64,000 bases of DNA from Phytophthora quininea (taxonomy: Eukaryota; Oomycota; Peronosporomycetes; Peronosporales; Peronosporaceae): assembly GCA_011947345.1 (NCBI GenBank), contig JAAVTG010000257.1, positions 1 through 64,000 of the forward strand. Reading direction: 5' to 3'. The notes beneath the pieces are model-generated. The model did no database searches and was not told the DNA's origin. It was given only the letters and a program-made list of their open reading frames with translations. This document shows, piece after piece, positions 25,516 to 36,245 of this stretch. The first letter of the stretch is position 1. Each line of letters begins with the position of its first letter. Made by a program: the position numbers and the translations under genes.

Positions 25516-25556
25516 CTGCCCTCCAAAGCTTGGTCACGACGTGAATCATAGCTCTG

Positions 25557-25799
25557 CTAGTCCACTTGGTCACGCAGTTCGTCATCCTCACTAGCCATCA
25601 CGTAGTCGTGCGCCTTATCAGGTACATCTTGGAGGAGTGTTGTCAGCGGCTCCCATGAATTCTCGATGGCCTGCAGACCCAACCACGACACGAGAAGCTC
25701 CCAGCGCTGAGATGTCGAATTGAAGCGATGGTCAACAAATTCTTCGACGCCAATCAACATGCCTTGATTCGCCACTAATTCCAGCAATTCCTCGGTCAC
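25557..25799 (-). pseudogene. gypsy-1 chromodomain
   Basis: An 80-residue frame with E-F-V-D-H-R-F-N, then W-E-L-L-V-S-W-L-G-L and E-N-S-W-E-P-L-T-T-L. This is the chromodomain fold found at the integrase C-terminus of chromoviruses, thought to steer integration to marked chromatin. It is separated from the integrase by a frame change. Confidence 0.8.
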
Positions 25800-25806
25800 A
25801 TTGAGC

Positions 25807-27269
25807 TTACTGTCTGCGTAGAATTTTAGGCGCGAGGCGTGAACTTCGTACTTGCACCCAGTGATGAGATGACCGATTTCGAAGGAATGGGGAGAGCTGC
25901 TGTAATTCGAAATGGGCCGATCCAGTGTCCAAGTAACTTGTGGTTTGGCAGTCGTTGATCGATCCTAGACCACAGGACGAAATCACCGACATCAAAATTG
26001 GCGAGATTACCCTTGTGCGATGCCATATCTCGGAGCCGCTGTTTTCTCTCTCATCTGTCACCTCTCGATGCAGATCATGCAGAGATGAACGAATGCGATC
26101 GATGGAATCGCCAACATTGTTCAGATCCACGACGCGCTCGCTTCTGTCACCGTTGACCGGCAAGACGATAGTTGTCAATGCCGACATTGCAGGCAAGGCA
26201 ATGAACACTTCAATTGGGGCGTGGCCAGTGAGAGAGTGAACTGGGGTATGGTTCAGATTGGCTTGAATAGCGGGTACCAGATACGGCCATTCACGGCTAT
26301 CAAGAGCGTATTCCAATAGTAGCGCCCGAGCGACTTGAAGAACGTCCTTATTGAGTCTCTCCACTGTGCCGTTTAGCCATGGTGAGTAGACTGGAGTAAA
26401 GTCGAGCTCCACTTTCAATCGCGCCGCCAAATGCTTCACCACCTCGTTTCTGAAGTGCGAACCTTGGTCGGAGCGCAGCATTTTCGGAGTTCCATATCTC
26501 GCACACCACATGCTTAGGGATTCAGCAGCAATATACGCAGTCGGTGTTGTGCAGGGGAACAACTCGCAAAATGCGATAGGCCGTCCTTCACGACCAGAAG
26601 ATACTTTGCGTCCTCGAATCCCTCACCAAGAGTCAAGAAATCCCAATGCACGATCTCATTGCGCTGCGTCGGCGTTAGCAATGGTTCGTACGGTCGTGAG
26701 ATCAAACGAGGTCCCTTGAAGTGCTTATACAGCAGGCATTCTCGGACAAATTTCGTGACCTTAACTTCCAGTCTTGCAATGAAAAATCTCTCCTTTATCA
26801 CCAGGACCATCGGTTCTTGCCCGCGATGACCGTGAGCACCACAATGAACAACAACGAAAATTCGAGTGAGAAGTTCCTTCGCTGCAGTGGGGATCCAAAG
26901 ATGTCCGTCGATCACCATACCATCCTCCTCCGCGAAATTCGGCAGCGTGGAGCTGTCATCGCCCAGAGGGCGAAGTCGGGATAGGTCCTCCACGGGGGTA
27001 GCGTGCTGGCTGCGAGTAGGCACTGCGGCAACACGAACCACATCGCGTGCGTGCCAGCGCGAGACAATGTCTGCCCAGACATTTGTTTCACCTGGAATGT
27101 GTTCTATCACGTAGTTTAAGCCACAGAGTCGCATCGACCATCGCTGCAAGTGATCCCTGACATGTTTCTTGAGCTCAACACCGGGGCAAAAATGTATGCC
27201 AAGTTGGCATGGTCGCAATACAACCGGAATCCGCGCGGACGGAGAAGAAGGTATTCCAAGTCGTGGCAA
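25807..27269 (-). pseudogene. gypsy-1 integrase
   Basis: Two overlapping frames (26514-27269 and 25807-26562) joined by a frameshift near 26540. The zinc-binding region has H-C-G-A-H-G-H-R-G and C-L-L-Y, where the second Cys of the usual C-x-x-C is a Tyr. The catalytic Asp residues are in V-H-W-D-F-L and L-R-S-D-Q-G-S-H-F, and the Glu is in N-G-T-V-E-R-L. The upstream end also contains the end of RNase H and the connector W-A-D-I-V-S-R-W. Confidence 0.85.
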
Positions 27270-28174
27270 GCTTTGACTATCGGGAATGCCTCCTTCTCCA
27301 CCACTGACCAGTTTTCTTCGGAGTGCTTGAAAATTCCACCTTTACACACGATCATTTCATGGTGTTGCTGATCAATAGGTAGCAGTGGGTCCCAGTGTCG
27401 GACTTGGGTAACAACGATGCTGTAGCCGGCAGCGGATGCATCAGTGAAGAGAAGCATCTCTGCAGCAGGGTCGGGAAATGCCAATAGGGCCGAATCTCGA
27501 ACCAAATGCACAACGGTGCTGAAAGCGGTTTGTTCATCACTCGTCCACGAGGTAGTCACGTAAAGCACGTTGCGATTCCGCCGACCAATTCTGCTGCGCT
27601 CGGCATTCAACGTGTCTTGTAGTGGAGCAATAAGACGAGCGTAGTCTGGTAACGAATCGTGCAGCCAAATAGTGGCACACACGACGTATTGCAGCTCAGC
27701 GATCGTGGAGGGCAGGGGCAACTCGGCGAGAGCGCTGACACGCTCGGGGTCGTGCCGAATTCCTTCACTGGAAATAAGGCGTCCGCACCATTTGATCTCC
27801 AGTTCAAATAGCGACGATTTAGCGGCACTCAGCTTGAAGTTAGCTTCTTGGACAAGCCCAAAGAAAACTCGGAGCGTGTCTAAGAACTCGGGGATAGTTT
27901 GGCGCGAGTAATATCACGTCGTCGACCCACACGAGCGCTGATTTCGGGATTAATGGTACCAACTAGCTTGGACTTGACTCTGAATGTGCAGCGCTGAGTC
28001 CATGGCCCCTTGAGGCACACGCATCGGTGTGTACACCCCGTCCGGCGTGACAAATGAGAACACCTCACGACTGTCTTCATGTAGTGGCAATTGCCAGAAA
28101 CCCTGCGTGAAGTCGACGCGGCCAAAAACTTTCATTCCCTCCAACGCGTTGAGCATTGTAGCAGCTGATGGCAT
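27116..28174 (-). pseudogene. gypsy-1 RT (second part) and RNase H
   Basis: Resumes after the solo-LTR-like insert with the palm motif F-T-Q-G-F-W-Q-L-P-L (28174 side). The catalytic W-V-D-D-V-I-L-L lies near 27925, then W-C-G-R-L-I-S. RNase H (27116-27721) has L-L-F-T-D-A-S-A-A-G-Y and W-S-V-V-E-K-E-A-F-P-I. Several shifts separate these blocks. Confidence 0.85.
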
Positions 28175-29114
28175 TGTGGTGGAGTGGCTTACCAGAAAAT
28201 CCGATCTCGGATCTAGAGGCAGGGGATCTCCAGTTCACAAATGCGACGTCACCTCGGTTAAAACGACGTCGCGTTTTCCCCAGGACTTGACTAACGTAAT
28301 TCCAATGCGCGATAACGCAGTGGGCAGGAATGTGACCTTGGTACTTGAGGTCTTGGTTGGTGGCCGTGCGGGGATGGGCTTCCCACACTTCCGGTTGTCT
28401 TCTTCTCTTCTCTTCTTCTAGACCGGCTGATCCCTATCGCTTGATCAGTCGGTCTTCCGCACACGCGCGCTCTCTCTCCGTCAATCGCTCGGCCCTATCG
28501 CTTGCTCCGCGTAGACGTCTCTATTTATAGTGCCGTTCTCGTGACACTTCGGGGTTGGTTGGATCCACACAACCGACAACTCGTAGCGCCCGACCCCACC
28601 GGTTCGGGGCGATTATTCTACGAGGGGAGGCTGGCACGAGGCAAAGTCGAACTTGGGCGGCACGAGGGTATATTATCGCTTGTCTGCCGGTGTGGACTTG
28701 TGTTCTTCGTAGCTAAATGCGGACTTAACTAAAACTACCCGTTTGTTGGACACGCGTCACTCTCTGGGCTACTTGGTTGGCTCCGGAGCTACACTTCCCA
28801 GCTGGTTTAGCGTTTCTGGGGTTGTCGCTTTTGATCGATCTGCTGCAGGCATCCCTCGGGTCGGCACACATCAAATTCTGGGCTGGGCTTTGAGCCAGCT
28901 CTTGGACCCCCATAGTCGTAACCATCTGTAAAGATCAGACGTCGGATCGTAAAGATCTGTACCCATGTCGTCGGATCGCCAGTCGTACTTGATCGGGGAT
29001 CTGATGTGATCAGACGCCGTACTTAATTGGAGCGCCCCGTTTTGATTGTTCTCTAGTCCCGACCACTCCATCTCCGCGCGGACCGGGGCGCTCCCGTCAA
29101 CCCGCTACACCACA
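28175..29114. mobile_element. Solo-LTR-like insert in gypsy-1 RT
   Basis: A 940-bp insert splits RT between the codons for V-P-I-A-G-T-M and P-S-A-A-T-M. Its ends are TGTGGTGGAGTGG and the near reverse complement CCGCTACACCACA, flanked by GCAT at 28171-28174 and 29115-29118. TG...CA ends, a short target repeat, no long frame and a TATA-like TATTTATAG near 28520 fit a solo LTR of an unrelated retroelement. An 8-bp GCATTGTG repeat can also be read at the junctions, so a hAT-like origin is not excluded. Confidence 0.65.
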
Positions 29115-29118
29115 GCAT

Positions 29119-30062
29119 TGTGCCTGCGATAGGAACTGTGACTTTGTTAACCGGCCGATAATCGATGGTTAACCGAAACTTATCTTGTGTGCCCGGCTTT
29201 CGCACCGGGACCACCGCACACGCCCACCTCGACGCGTTGTTCTGCTCTACTAGTTCACTGTCGACGAGAGATTTAACATAGTCGCGGATGAACTGAGCCT
29301 GCATGGGCGCGTATTTGCGCGGAGGACTTCGGTGTGGGACCGCACCAGGCTGTATGGTGACTTGCAGCGGATCGACGTTGGCAGGAGAATCCGCGCCTAC
29401 AGCTTCACGCCATACGTCCGGAAACGCTTCCAACAACTCACGAACGGCGTCGCCATGCTCTGCAGGCAACCCGTTTGCAACGACACAGTCTAGCAACTGA
29501 GTGAGAGTGTTGATGTTATCATGAGTTTCCTGTGACTGCTGTGTGCTGGAAATCTCGTCGCCAACTGGGAATCCATCATTTTCTGCATCAAGCAGCGATG
29601 GTCCAGCCAGTTGTGCTAGCTGCTGCTCGACGTCGATTCCAAGGCCCTTAAGAACATCACGTCCCAACAAAGTTCGTCACTCTCGCCCTCAATAACGAGG
29701 CAGGATACAGAACGCAACATCACTGGTCCAGCGATCGAAGACAGCTCCAAATCCAACAGCGCTTCCTTGGTACACTCTAATTGCCGCCCATCGGCCATCC
29801 CCAGCATCACCGGCGTACACAGCGACGCCGTGGAAAGCAATGGTTGTACGGCAAGTAACGAGTCCATAATACTTTGCGGAACAATGCTCCTATCAGCTCC
29901 AGTATCAGGTAGGTAACGGGCTTCCAACAGTCCATTGATACGGACCGAGCCCGCGGGGGTGACGGACCGAGCCGCTTTCGAGCGCGCACTCGACCGTTTC
30001 TCCTTGGCCTCACGGAACTGTTTCAGAGCCTCCTCCGCTGCGCGTTCGTGGCAACAGGGCAA
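29119..30062 (-). pseudogene. gypsy-1 aspartic protease and RT (first part)
   Basis: The protease motif L-P-D-T-G-A-D-R-S lies near 29910. RT starts with R-K-Y-A-P-M-Q-A and has the conserved C-A-V-V-P-V-R-K-P and D-Y-R-P-V-N-K. It is cut by the insert at 29114. One frame change separates protease (29616-30062) from RT (29053-29670). Confidence 0.85.
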
Positions 30063-30951
30063 TCACTCATCCAGTCGGCCCCTTTACAGACCAGACAGCC
30101 GTCATGGGGAGGAGCACTCGAACGCTGAGGTGGTGGTGGCGCAGTGCCACCTGAAGCAGCTTCAGCTTGTGTCAACGTACGCGATGGCGGAGGCTTCGAA
30201 CTCGCAGCTCGTTGGGGTCTCTTCTCGGCCTTCATCCCCTTCGAATCGACCTTAGAGGAGTGCTCTTGGGAAATCCGGTGGAACCGCTGCTGGACCTTCG
30301 CATGTTCCAGTATCAGGTCAAAGAGAGCAACATCATCAGATTTGCAGTCACGTCTCTCCAAGTCCACTAAGCGGCTGATCTGCGCCTTTAGCACCGGTGG
30401 TTGAAGGTTATCGATCAGCAACCGACACCGAGCCTTCATCCTGCTTTTGTAGTTCCCATCGTCCTTTTGGCCTGCTCCAATAAGTCCTTGCAACCCATTG
30501 TCTTCCACAACGCTGTTGAAGTCCTCATAGTAGCGAAAGATCCTCGCATCACAGTCCTCAATAGCGAGGTTCATTTTCAGACGTTGACGGAGCAAAGTCG
30601 TGACATCTGGCACGAATCCATTCATGAGGGACTGGCAGCGTGCCTTCACAGCAGCCATAATGTCAGCATCCGTCACAAACTCCACTTCCTTTTTCAGCAC
30701 ATAGGTAGCCAGATTTTCAAAGTGCCTCACTTGACGGCACTTTTCACAGTAGATACCACATTCTCGAGCTTTTCACCAATTGTAGCACAGCGTGTGCGCA
30801 TTTTCTCCTCGTATCGCTCCTATTCACGGAGCCACTCAACGAGGGCAGCATGCTCTCAGCTAAAGAGCTCGGGAGCCTTGATAACTTCGAAAATGGGGTG
30901 TGGAATTGACATTTCCCCATCCAAGTCCACAGTGTAGCGCGTCCCCGCCAT
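30023..30951 (-). pseudogene. gypsy-1 gag
   Basis: The probable start is ATG 30951 (M-A-G-T-R-Y-T-V-D-L). Two in-frame stops (TGA, TAG) and a shift precede the long frame 30023-30730. That frame ends in a proline-rich stretch and a zinc-knuckle-like C-L-V-C-K-G-A-D-W. It is capsid-like by position, with no enzymatic motif. Confidence 0.75.
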
Positions 30952-31153
30952 CTTGAAGTTGAAGTGCTATTCAACTGCGAACTTAACGGTGTCCGCACCT
31001 AGCAATGGGGTCGCTCGTACTTAAACGACGCGATTCAGTGCTTGAACTCTGCGTCGACGAAAGCCTCCAGCCGTCGCGCGCACTGAAGAACGAAGAACCG
31101 GACACTCGCCCGGAACTAACAAACTCACGCTTCGATGAGCGCAAAGCTAGCTT

Positions 31154-32892
31154 TGTCGCGATACCCAGGGTGTTTTCCGAAAGGAAAGTTTATTAATGAG
31201 CAAAACCAAAGAGAAACGCGGCGACGGAAGGCTGTTCCTTCACCGTGCCTCGAACATGCAATAGTGAGCGCGTGCCAGCGCCCACTGAAGTCTCATGCAG
31301 CGTGCCTCAAGTTCATCCAGACCTCGTGGCACAATCACGCCGCCATCGGTAGGCACCGAGGCGTGCGCCCAACTCCGTCATTGGCCATGCTGGCTTCCGA
31401 CGTGACCACAGCTTGAACATTTTGAACCGAGGTCATAATAGGCAGGCATGCTCAAACGGGGCATTTTGAAAGTCGATGGGATTTGATGTAAAATGGGCAG
31501 AGTTGGGAAAGTTCAAAGGGGCATTGCACAGGAAATGTATTGAATTGCCAGAAAACCCTAAAGGGCACTAGCTTACGCATGGAAATGTACGTGAGGTTAG
31601 CCTACGTACGCTCTGTTGGATCAGAAACTCACTGTTGTGCTATAACCTTCTTGCTTGACTCGAATCTGTCCGCCAGATCCATGACTTCGAAGTATTGACG
31701 CGCTTGCAGTTCTTCTGTGGACCAGCTACACCGTTTAGCGTACTGAAATCCCCTTCCACAGTATGGGTTCCTGGAGCAATACTTGCGAGACCAACAGCAA
31801 ATTCGATGAGCGCTCCAAATTCACCACAAGGTTCGACTTTAGCCCACGCGTCTTCAAGCGACAGATCACCTTGATCCTTCACCTTTCTGCAAACATCACG
31901 CTTTAGCTTGTATTCGTGGATCAGGTTCTTGCGCTGGCTCCAGATCTCCTCGGTTGCCGATTCACCTAGGTGTTCTTGCAATTTTGCTGAATAAGCGATC
32001 AGCAGACGACGTAACGCTCCATCCGTACACTTCACGATGTCAATCGACCTCGTTGGAGGCGCATCGCGGGCTTCTGCTGCAATATCGAGCTTGATATCGG
32101 TAATTCCGTCGATCATCACGGTCCGAGCTGTAGTAACAGCTTCCACCAAGCCTTGCTGACTCGTTGATTGCTGGGATTCAGTCGGTTCATTTACTTCATT
32201 GAGTTGTGGCATGTCTTCATCCTTGTGGGAACTCGGGGTATCTTCGTCTACCATGTCCGCCAGATGCGCTGAAACTTCCAAAGCCTCTTCGCCGTCTTGA
32301 TGCTCGTGGATGTTTGGTTGGTCCAGAGCCATGCCAGCGAAACCCACTTCAGCTCCTTGACGGCATGTATGAACATTGTGGTGTCCCGTGGCAATCTTGT
32401 CGAAAAGGTCTCTTGAGTGAAGGCAGCATCACGGTTAATGCTCAGAGACCTTTGGTGAATCGACAGTTGGCTCACCTTCGTCATTTCGCTTTCAAATTTC
32501 AACGCCAGTGATAAGTGGAGTTCATTCAGAGCAGCGTATTGTTCGCGCATAGTAACCGTTTTATACTGCAGCTTGCGAAAGCAGGCGCGGATCTTCTCGG
32601 TCAACTTGCAGACCACAAATAGGCACAACCACCATGCGTCACTCGATTTCGTGTTAGCCTTTTCGTCTTGGAGAATCCCAAGACGAACGTAGTTCTTCAA
32701 CAGAAAGTGGCATGCATCGTGTATCAACTCCCAACGTGTCGGTATGTAGGTAACAGCAAATGTTGGCTGGAGAACTCCTTCAACAGCCTAGAATCCGAGC
32801 GGCAAAATGGGCACTCCTGGAGAGTTTCAAAAGGGTTTTTGGCTTTTTATGTGCATAATGCCCCGATAGAGCATGCCTGATAATAGGCGACA
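31154..32892 (-). repeat. gypsy-1 5' LTR, split by a hAT-like insert
   Basis: LTR sequence occupies 31154-31442 and the last five bases (CGACA) are at 32888-32892. The intervening bases are the hAT-like element plus its target duplication. With the insert removed it is exactly 294 bp, the same as the 3' LTR. Confidence 0.92.
31443..32879 (-). mobile_element. Non-autonomous hAT-like element in the gypsy-1 5' LTR
   Basis: Terminal inverted repeats begin CAGGCATGCTC and continue with matches to CGGGGCATT. An 8-bp target duplication, ATAATAGG, is at 31435-31442 and 32880-32887. Two overlapping minus-strand frames (32248-32727 and 31640-32347) look like a remnant transposase C-terminus, with A-P-G-T-H-T-V-E-G-D-F-S-T-L-N where hAT proteins have S-V-x-S-E-R-x-F-S. 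No zinc finger or complete catalytic core is visible, so it probably depended on a partner element. Confidence 0.85.
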
Positions 32893-33341
32893 ATCTGACG
32901 GAACAGCCGACGTCCGAGATGGCCGCGAAAGCAGCGCTGGATCTGCCTCGCATTGAAGTCCAGAAGACCAGCGCAGAGCTCCGCGAGCCTCCTCTGCTCG
33001 ATCTCCAAGCCGCTCACAAACCGCGAGGTCTCCGCCAGCTCCTGCTCAAACAGGTCATGAGTCTGGTTCATCCGGTCGAAACTCGCTCAAATTCGCTCCT
33101 TGACGTTGCGGAGATCGTCGATAGACTTCTCCAGTGGCGTCTTGGTGAAGTCCTCGGGGTGTTGCGGTCGACTCGTTGGGATGGACGCAGAGCTGGCATT
33201 CGAGTTGGAAAAGTGCGGAAGTAGCGTGCGTCCACGAGGCGGCGAGCTGTCTCGGTGGCTGAAAGGCAGCGGAGATAGAGCAGGAAGCCTCGACAGACTC
33301 AGCAGCGGCAACGGGGGCGTCATCGCGCAATGCAAGACCAC

Positions 33342-33955
33342 TTCAACTGTTGTGCCCGTTAGCTATAAATGGTACTGCTCTTCCGTGGAAATGGCAAGAC
33401 TTGACAATGTCAAGTTGGCATACCACCAGATGTTCACCTAGGGAACTCGACGACGTCTATGGAGCGACAAGAAGGATTTCAAAGCTCATGCAGCATGGGC
33501 ATGAGTCATGCTGGAGAAGTTTATGTCGAGCATTTTCAGCGGGCAGCGTTTACAATCGTCGCGGTTTGGGTGTGTCATCACTCAAACATACACAAGCGCA
33601 AGACGCTACCCACACAGCATCCGACAAGGTCGAAAGTGTCGGCCTCAACAATCGATGGACAGACTAGTTCACCCTCCACGAAAGACAACCACAGTGCCGG
33701 GAAAGGTTGATTCACTGTACCGAGCGTCATTCCACACTAAACGCTGATCTTGTGGCCGAAACTTTGCTCCATGAAGGTCAAAACACCCGTAGAGATCCCC
33801 TCCGCGTTCTGATCCCCCTTAACCGCAACATGCTCACTGCATTCCTTTTCAAAGAATCTTAGAACGTCATCAGAAGTGAAGTTTTCAGCTTTGCGCGAGT
33901 GTTTTCGGTCATTCGGCAAATTCCCGCGCCGATCAAGTTCGGGCATCGGGCTCCA
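33342..33955. promoter_or_regulatory. Shared divergent upstream region of the IQ gene and SKN1-like gene 2
   Basis: About 610 bp separate the two outward-facing starts. Only short frames without domains occur here, so it is the likely bidirectional promoter. No specific core element could be picked out with confidence. Confidence 0.35.
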
Positions 33956-36206
33956 ATGCAGCTCCGACGATGGGTTCTGTGGGCTCTGGCTACAATCCCG
34001 ACAGCCGCGTCAGCTACGACAAAGAACAACACGATTACAGGCAGCACTTTTCCGACCAAGTCTGGCATCAAAGTGTGGGTAGACCCCGCGACTCCTGATG
34101 ATCGACAAACGTACATGAGCTCTCGAGGACAGCGATGGGACCTCGTCATGAGCGATGAGTTCAACACGCCCAACCGAAGCTTCCGACCCGGTGACGACCA
34201 CATCTGGACCTCTCTCGAAAAGCCCGACGGTGTCAACGGTGCCATGGAGCTGTACTCGCACAACATGACCTCGACCCAGTGCGACGACGACGGCACCTGC
34301 TACTTCTACATCAAGGCGGTGGACGAGTTGAACGTCATCCACGTCTACAACATGTACACGCACCCGCCAGGATACGTCGATGCCTACTTCTTCTACCGTG
34401 CGGCAATGGTGCAGTCCTGGAACAAGTTTTGCTTCCAAGGAGGCATGCTCGAAGTTCATGCCCAGCTTCCTGGCGCGGTGTCAGAGGCCTCCGGTAACCC
34501 GGACTTGGCTCTCGGTAAGAACTCCAAAGTGAAGACGTCCAAGTACTACCCGACGTGGCCTGGTATCTGGATGATGGGAACCTCGGACGAGCTATCTTCT
34601 CGGCCTCGACGAACCGAATGTGGCCGTTCTCCTACGACGCCTGCGAGCCGGACGCGTTCGACCCCAGCAACCAGCGGATCAGCGCTTGCGACGACAACCC
34701 AGGCTACGGTCTCAACCCGAACCAGGGCCGTGGCGTTCCTGAAATCGACGTCCTTGAAGGTAGTGCGAGCTTGATCTCGTCGTCGCTGCAAATTGGCCCG
34801 GGTATGCCCGACGACTATCGGATGTTCGGGGTGAACTTCACGACTGGTGACTACTACGGCTGCTTCTACACGGGTAGCTGCCAGACGTCGGCGCGAACTA
34901 CATCCAAGTGCCGACAGCGTACTACGCCAAACGTGGCCACAAGTCCTGGTACCAAGGTCTCCGTTATGCTGCCAACAACAACTGCGCACCGGACGCCGAT
35001 TCCAAGCAAGACTATTCGAAGGTGGCGGCATCGGTGAAGGCGGGTATTACCGAGAACACGTGCTCGCTCGAGACGTGCCCGGCTTCAAGCGATGTTAACG
35101 GCGATTTGGACGCCATCGACGGCGTTGGGGATAGTCACTGGGGGATCAATTCGAACGGCACCTGCTATCCGCTCATCAACTCGTACACCGGAGCCTACTT
35201 GTGCGACCCCGACAACACCAACTCCAAGTGCGCCATGCCTCGCAACGCGACGTCGACCCCGAAATCCAACGCCATGAGCTCGTTCAACTACCAAATGGAC
35301 GCCATCTCGGCGAATTGGCCTGTTCACCTGGCTGCGTACACGGACTACGTCACGTACCAGCTCGAGTGGGTGACCGGCAAGAACGGCTACGCGCGGTGGA
35401 TGCTCAGCGGCAACCCGCTGTTCGAAGTGCCGTCCGCCTCCATCTCGGATGTCCCGCAGAATGCCAAGAAGACGAACCCCACCAAGATCATGTTGGAGGA
35501 ACCGATGTACCTCATTTTCAACGTGGCGCTGTCGAGTTCGTGGGGTGCGACGCCGCCGAACGCTGGTAAGGAATGCCGCGGAAATGGCACCGACCCGGTC
35601 GTCAACAAGATCTGTGACTCGTTCCCGTTGTATATGAAGATCGACCACATTCGACTGTACCAGGACCTGAGCGATCATCTTGACGCCGACAACTACATGC
35701 AAGTTGGTTGCGACCCAAAGAGCCACCCGACCAAGGAATGGATCGACGCCCACATTGACGAGTATCAGGACGACGACAACCACCACAAGGAGGTTGCTGG
35801 CAAGGCCTTCTGTACGACGAACGATGACTGCACGATTGGCGGGAATCTGGGCAAGACGCTGCTGAAGACGGGCAAGTGCATTAAGAACTGCTGCGAGTGC
35901 ACGTATCACTCGTGGGGTGGACCTCGGTGCACGACTGCCGTGTCTGGGTCGAGCACTTCTGACAGTATAATGAGCACGACGTATGGTCCTCCTCTGGGGG
36001 CCTCGATCGCTGTGGCTGTCGTGGTCTTGCTCTTGTCGATACTCACTGTCTACCTTTCGTCCCAATCTGCCGCGCGGAGAGCCAAGGCCATGATGAATGC
36101 GCAGACACAGCTCGCAGCAGAGGCGATTCCAAGCGAAAGTACCGGCAGTCGAGACTCGCATCTCGTCGCCGCCACCAAGGCCAACTACAGTCAGAATTTC
36201 GTCTAG
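33956..36206 (+). pseudogene. SKN1/KRE6-like beta-glucan synthesis protein, gene 2
   Basis: ATG 33956 begins a signal peptide (M-Q-L-R-R-W-V-L-W-A-L-A-T-I-P-T-A-A-S-A). The core (E-I-D-V-L-E near 34745) is the same as gene 1 at nearly every base from about 34089 to 35887. The N-terminus and the part after the Cys-rich module are different: S-T-T-Y-G-P-P-L-G, helix V-V-V-L-L-L-S-I-L-T-V-Y-L, tail K-A-N-Y-S-Q-N-F-V. Two one-base losses break it: GGGG to GGG at 34576-34578, private to this copy, and the lesion near 34881-34890 shared with gene 1. In the Cys-rich module an Arg seen in the other copies is Cys (K-N-C-C-E-C). It converges on gene 3 with 39 bp between stops. Confidence 0.9.
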
Positions 36207-36245
36207 AGGTGTTCAAATATTTACTGCGGTCAAATGAGAAGATGT

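Larger units (their letters stand above)
25222..32892 (-). mobile_element. Ty3/gypsy chromodomain LTR retrotransposon (gypsy-1)
   Basis: Two 294-bp LTRs, starting TGTCGCC on the coding strand, bound the element. ATCTG target repeats lie at 25217-25221 and 32893-32897. The LTRs show three differences by eye, so the insertion is young. The 5' LTR is split by a hAT-like insert, and the pol region by a 940-bp solo-LTR-like insert. Gene order on the minus strand is gag, protease, RT, RNase H, integrase, chromodomain. A purine-rich tract (GGAGGGCAG) directly precedes the 3' LTR. Stops and shifts in every domain make it non-autonomous as read, which is surprising beside such similar LTRs. Confidence 0.93.
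24469..33341 (-). pseudogene. IQ-motif protein gene split by gypsy-1
   Basis: The 5' part (33341-32893) starts M-V-L-H-C-A-M-T-P-P and contains an IQ-like helix, I-Q-R-C-F-R-G-H-L-G-R-R-L-F-R. The 3' part (25216-24469) resumes directly with a second one, R-I-Q-R-G-F-R-E-F, and ends in a basic, low-complexity tail. The frame is continuous when the retrotransposon and one copy of its ATCTG target repeat are ignored. The product would be about 400 residues. IQ motifs bind calmodulin-like proteins; no motor, kinase or other enzymatic domain is visible. An in-frame TGA at about 33087 adds a second lesion. The gene is divergent from SKN1-like gene 2. Confidence 0.75.

Noticed and set aside
31154..31442. 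gypsy-1 ending at 31442
   Set aside because: No ATCTG follows there. The hAT-like insert with ATAATAGG repeats explains the gap, and the real LTR end with ATCTG is at 32892.
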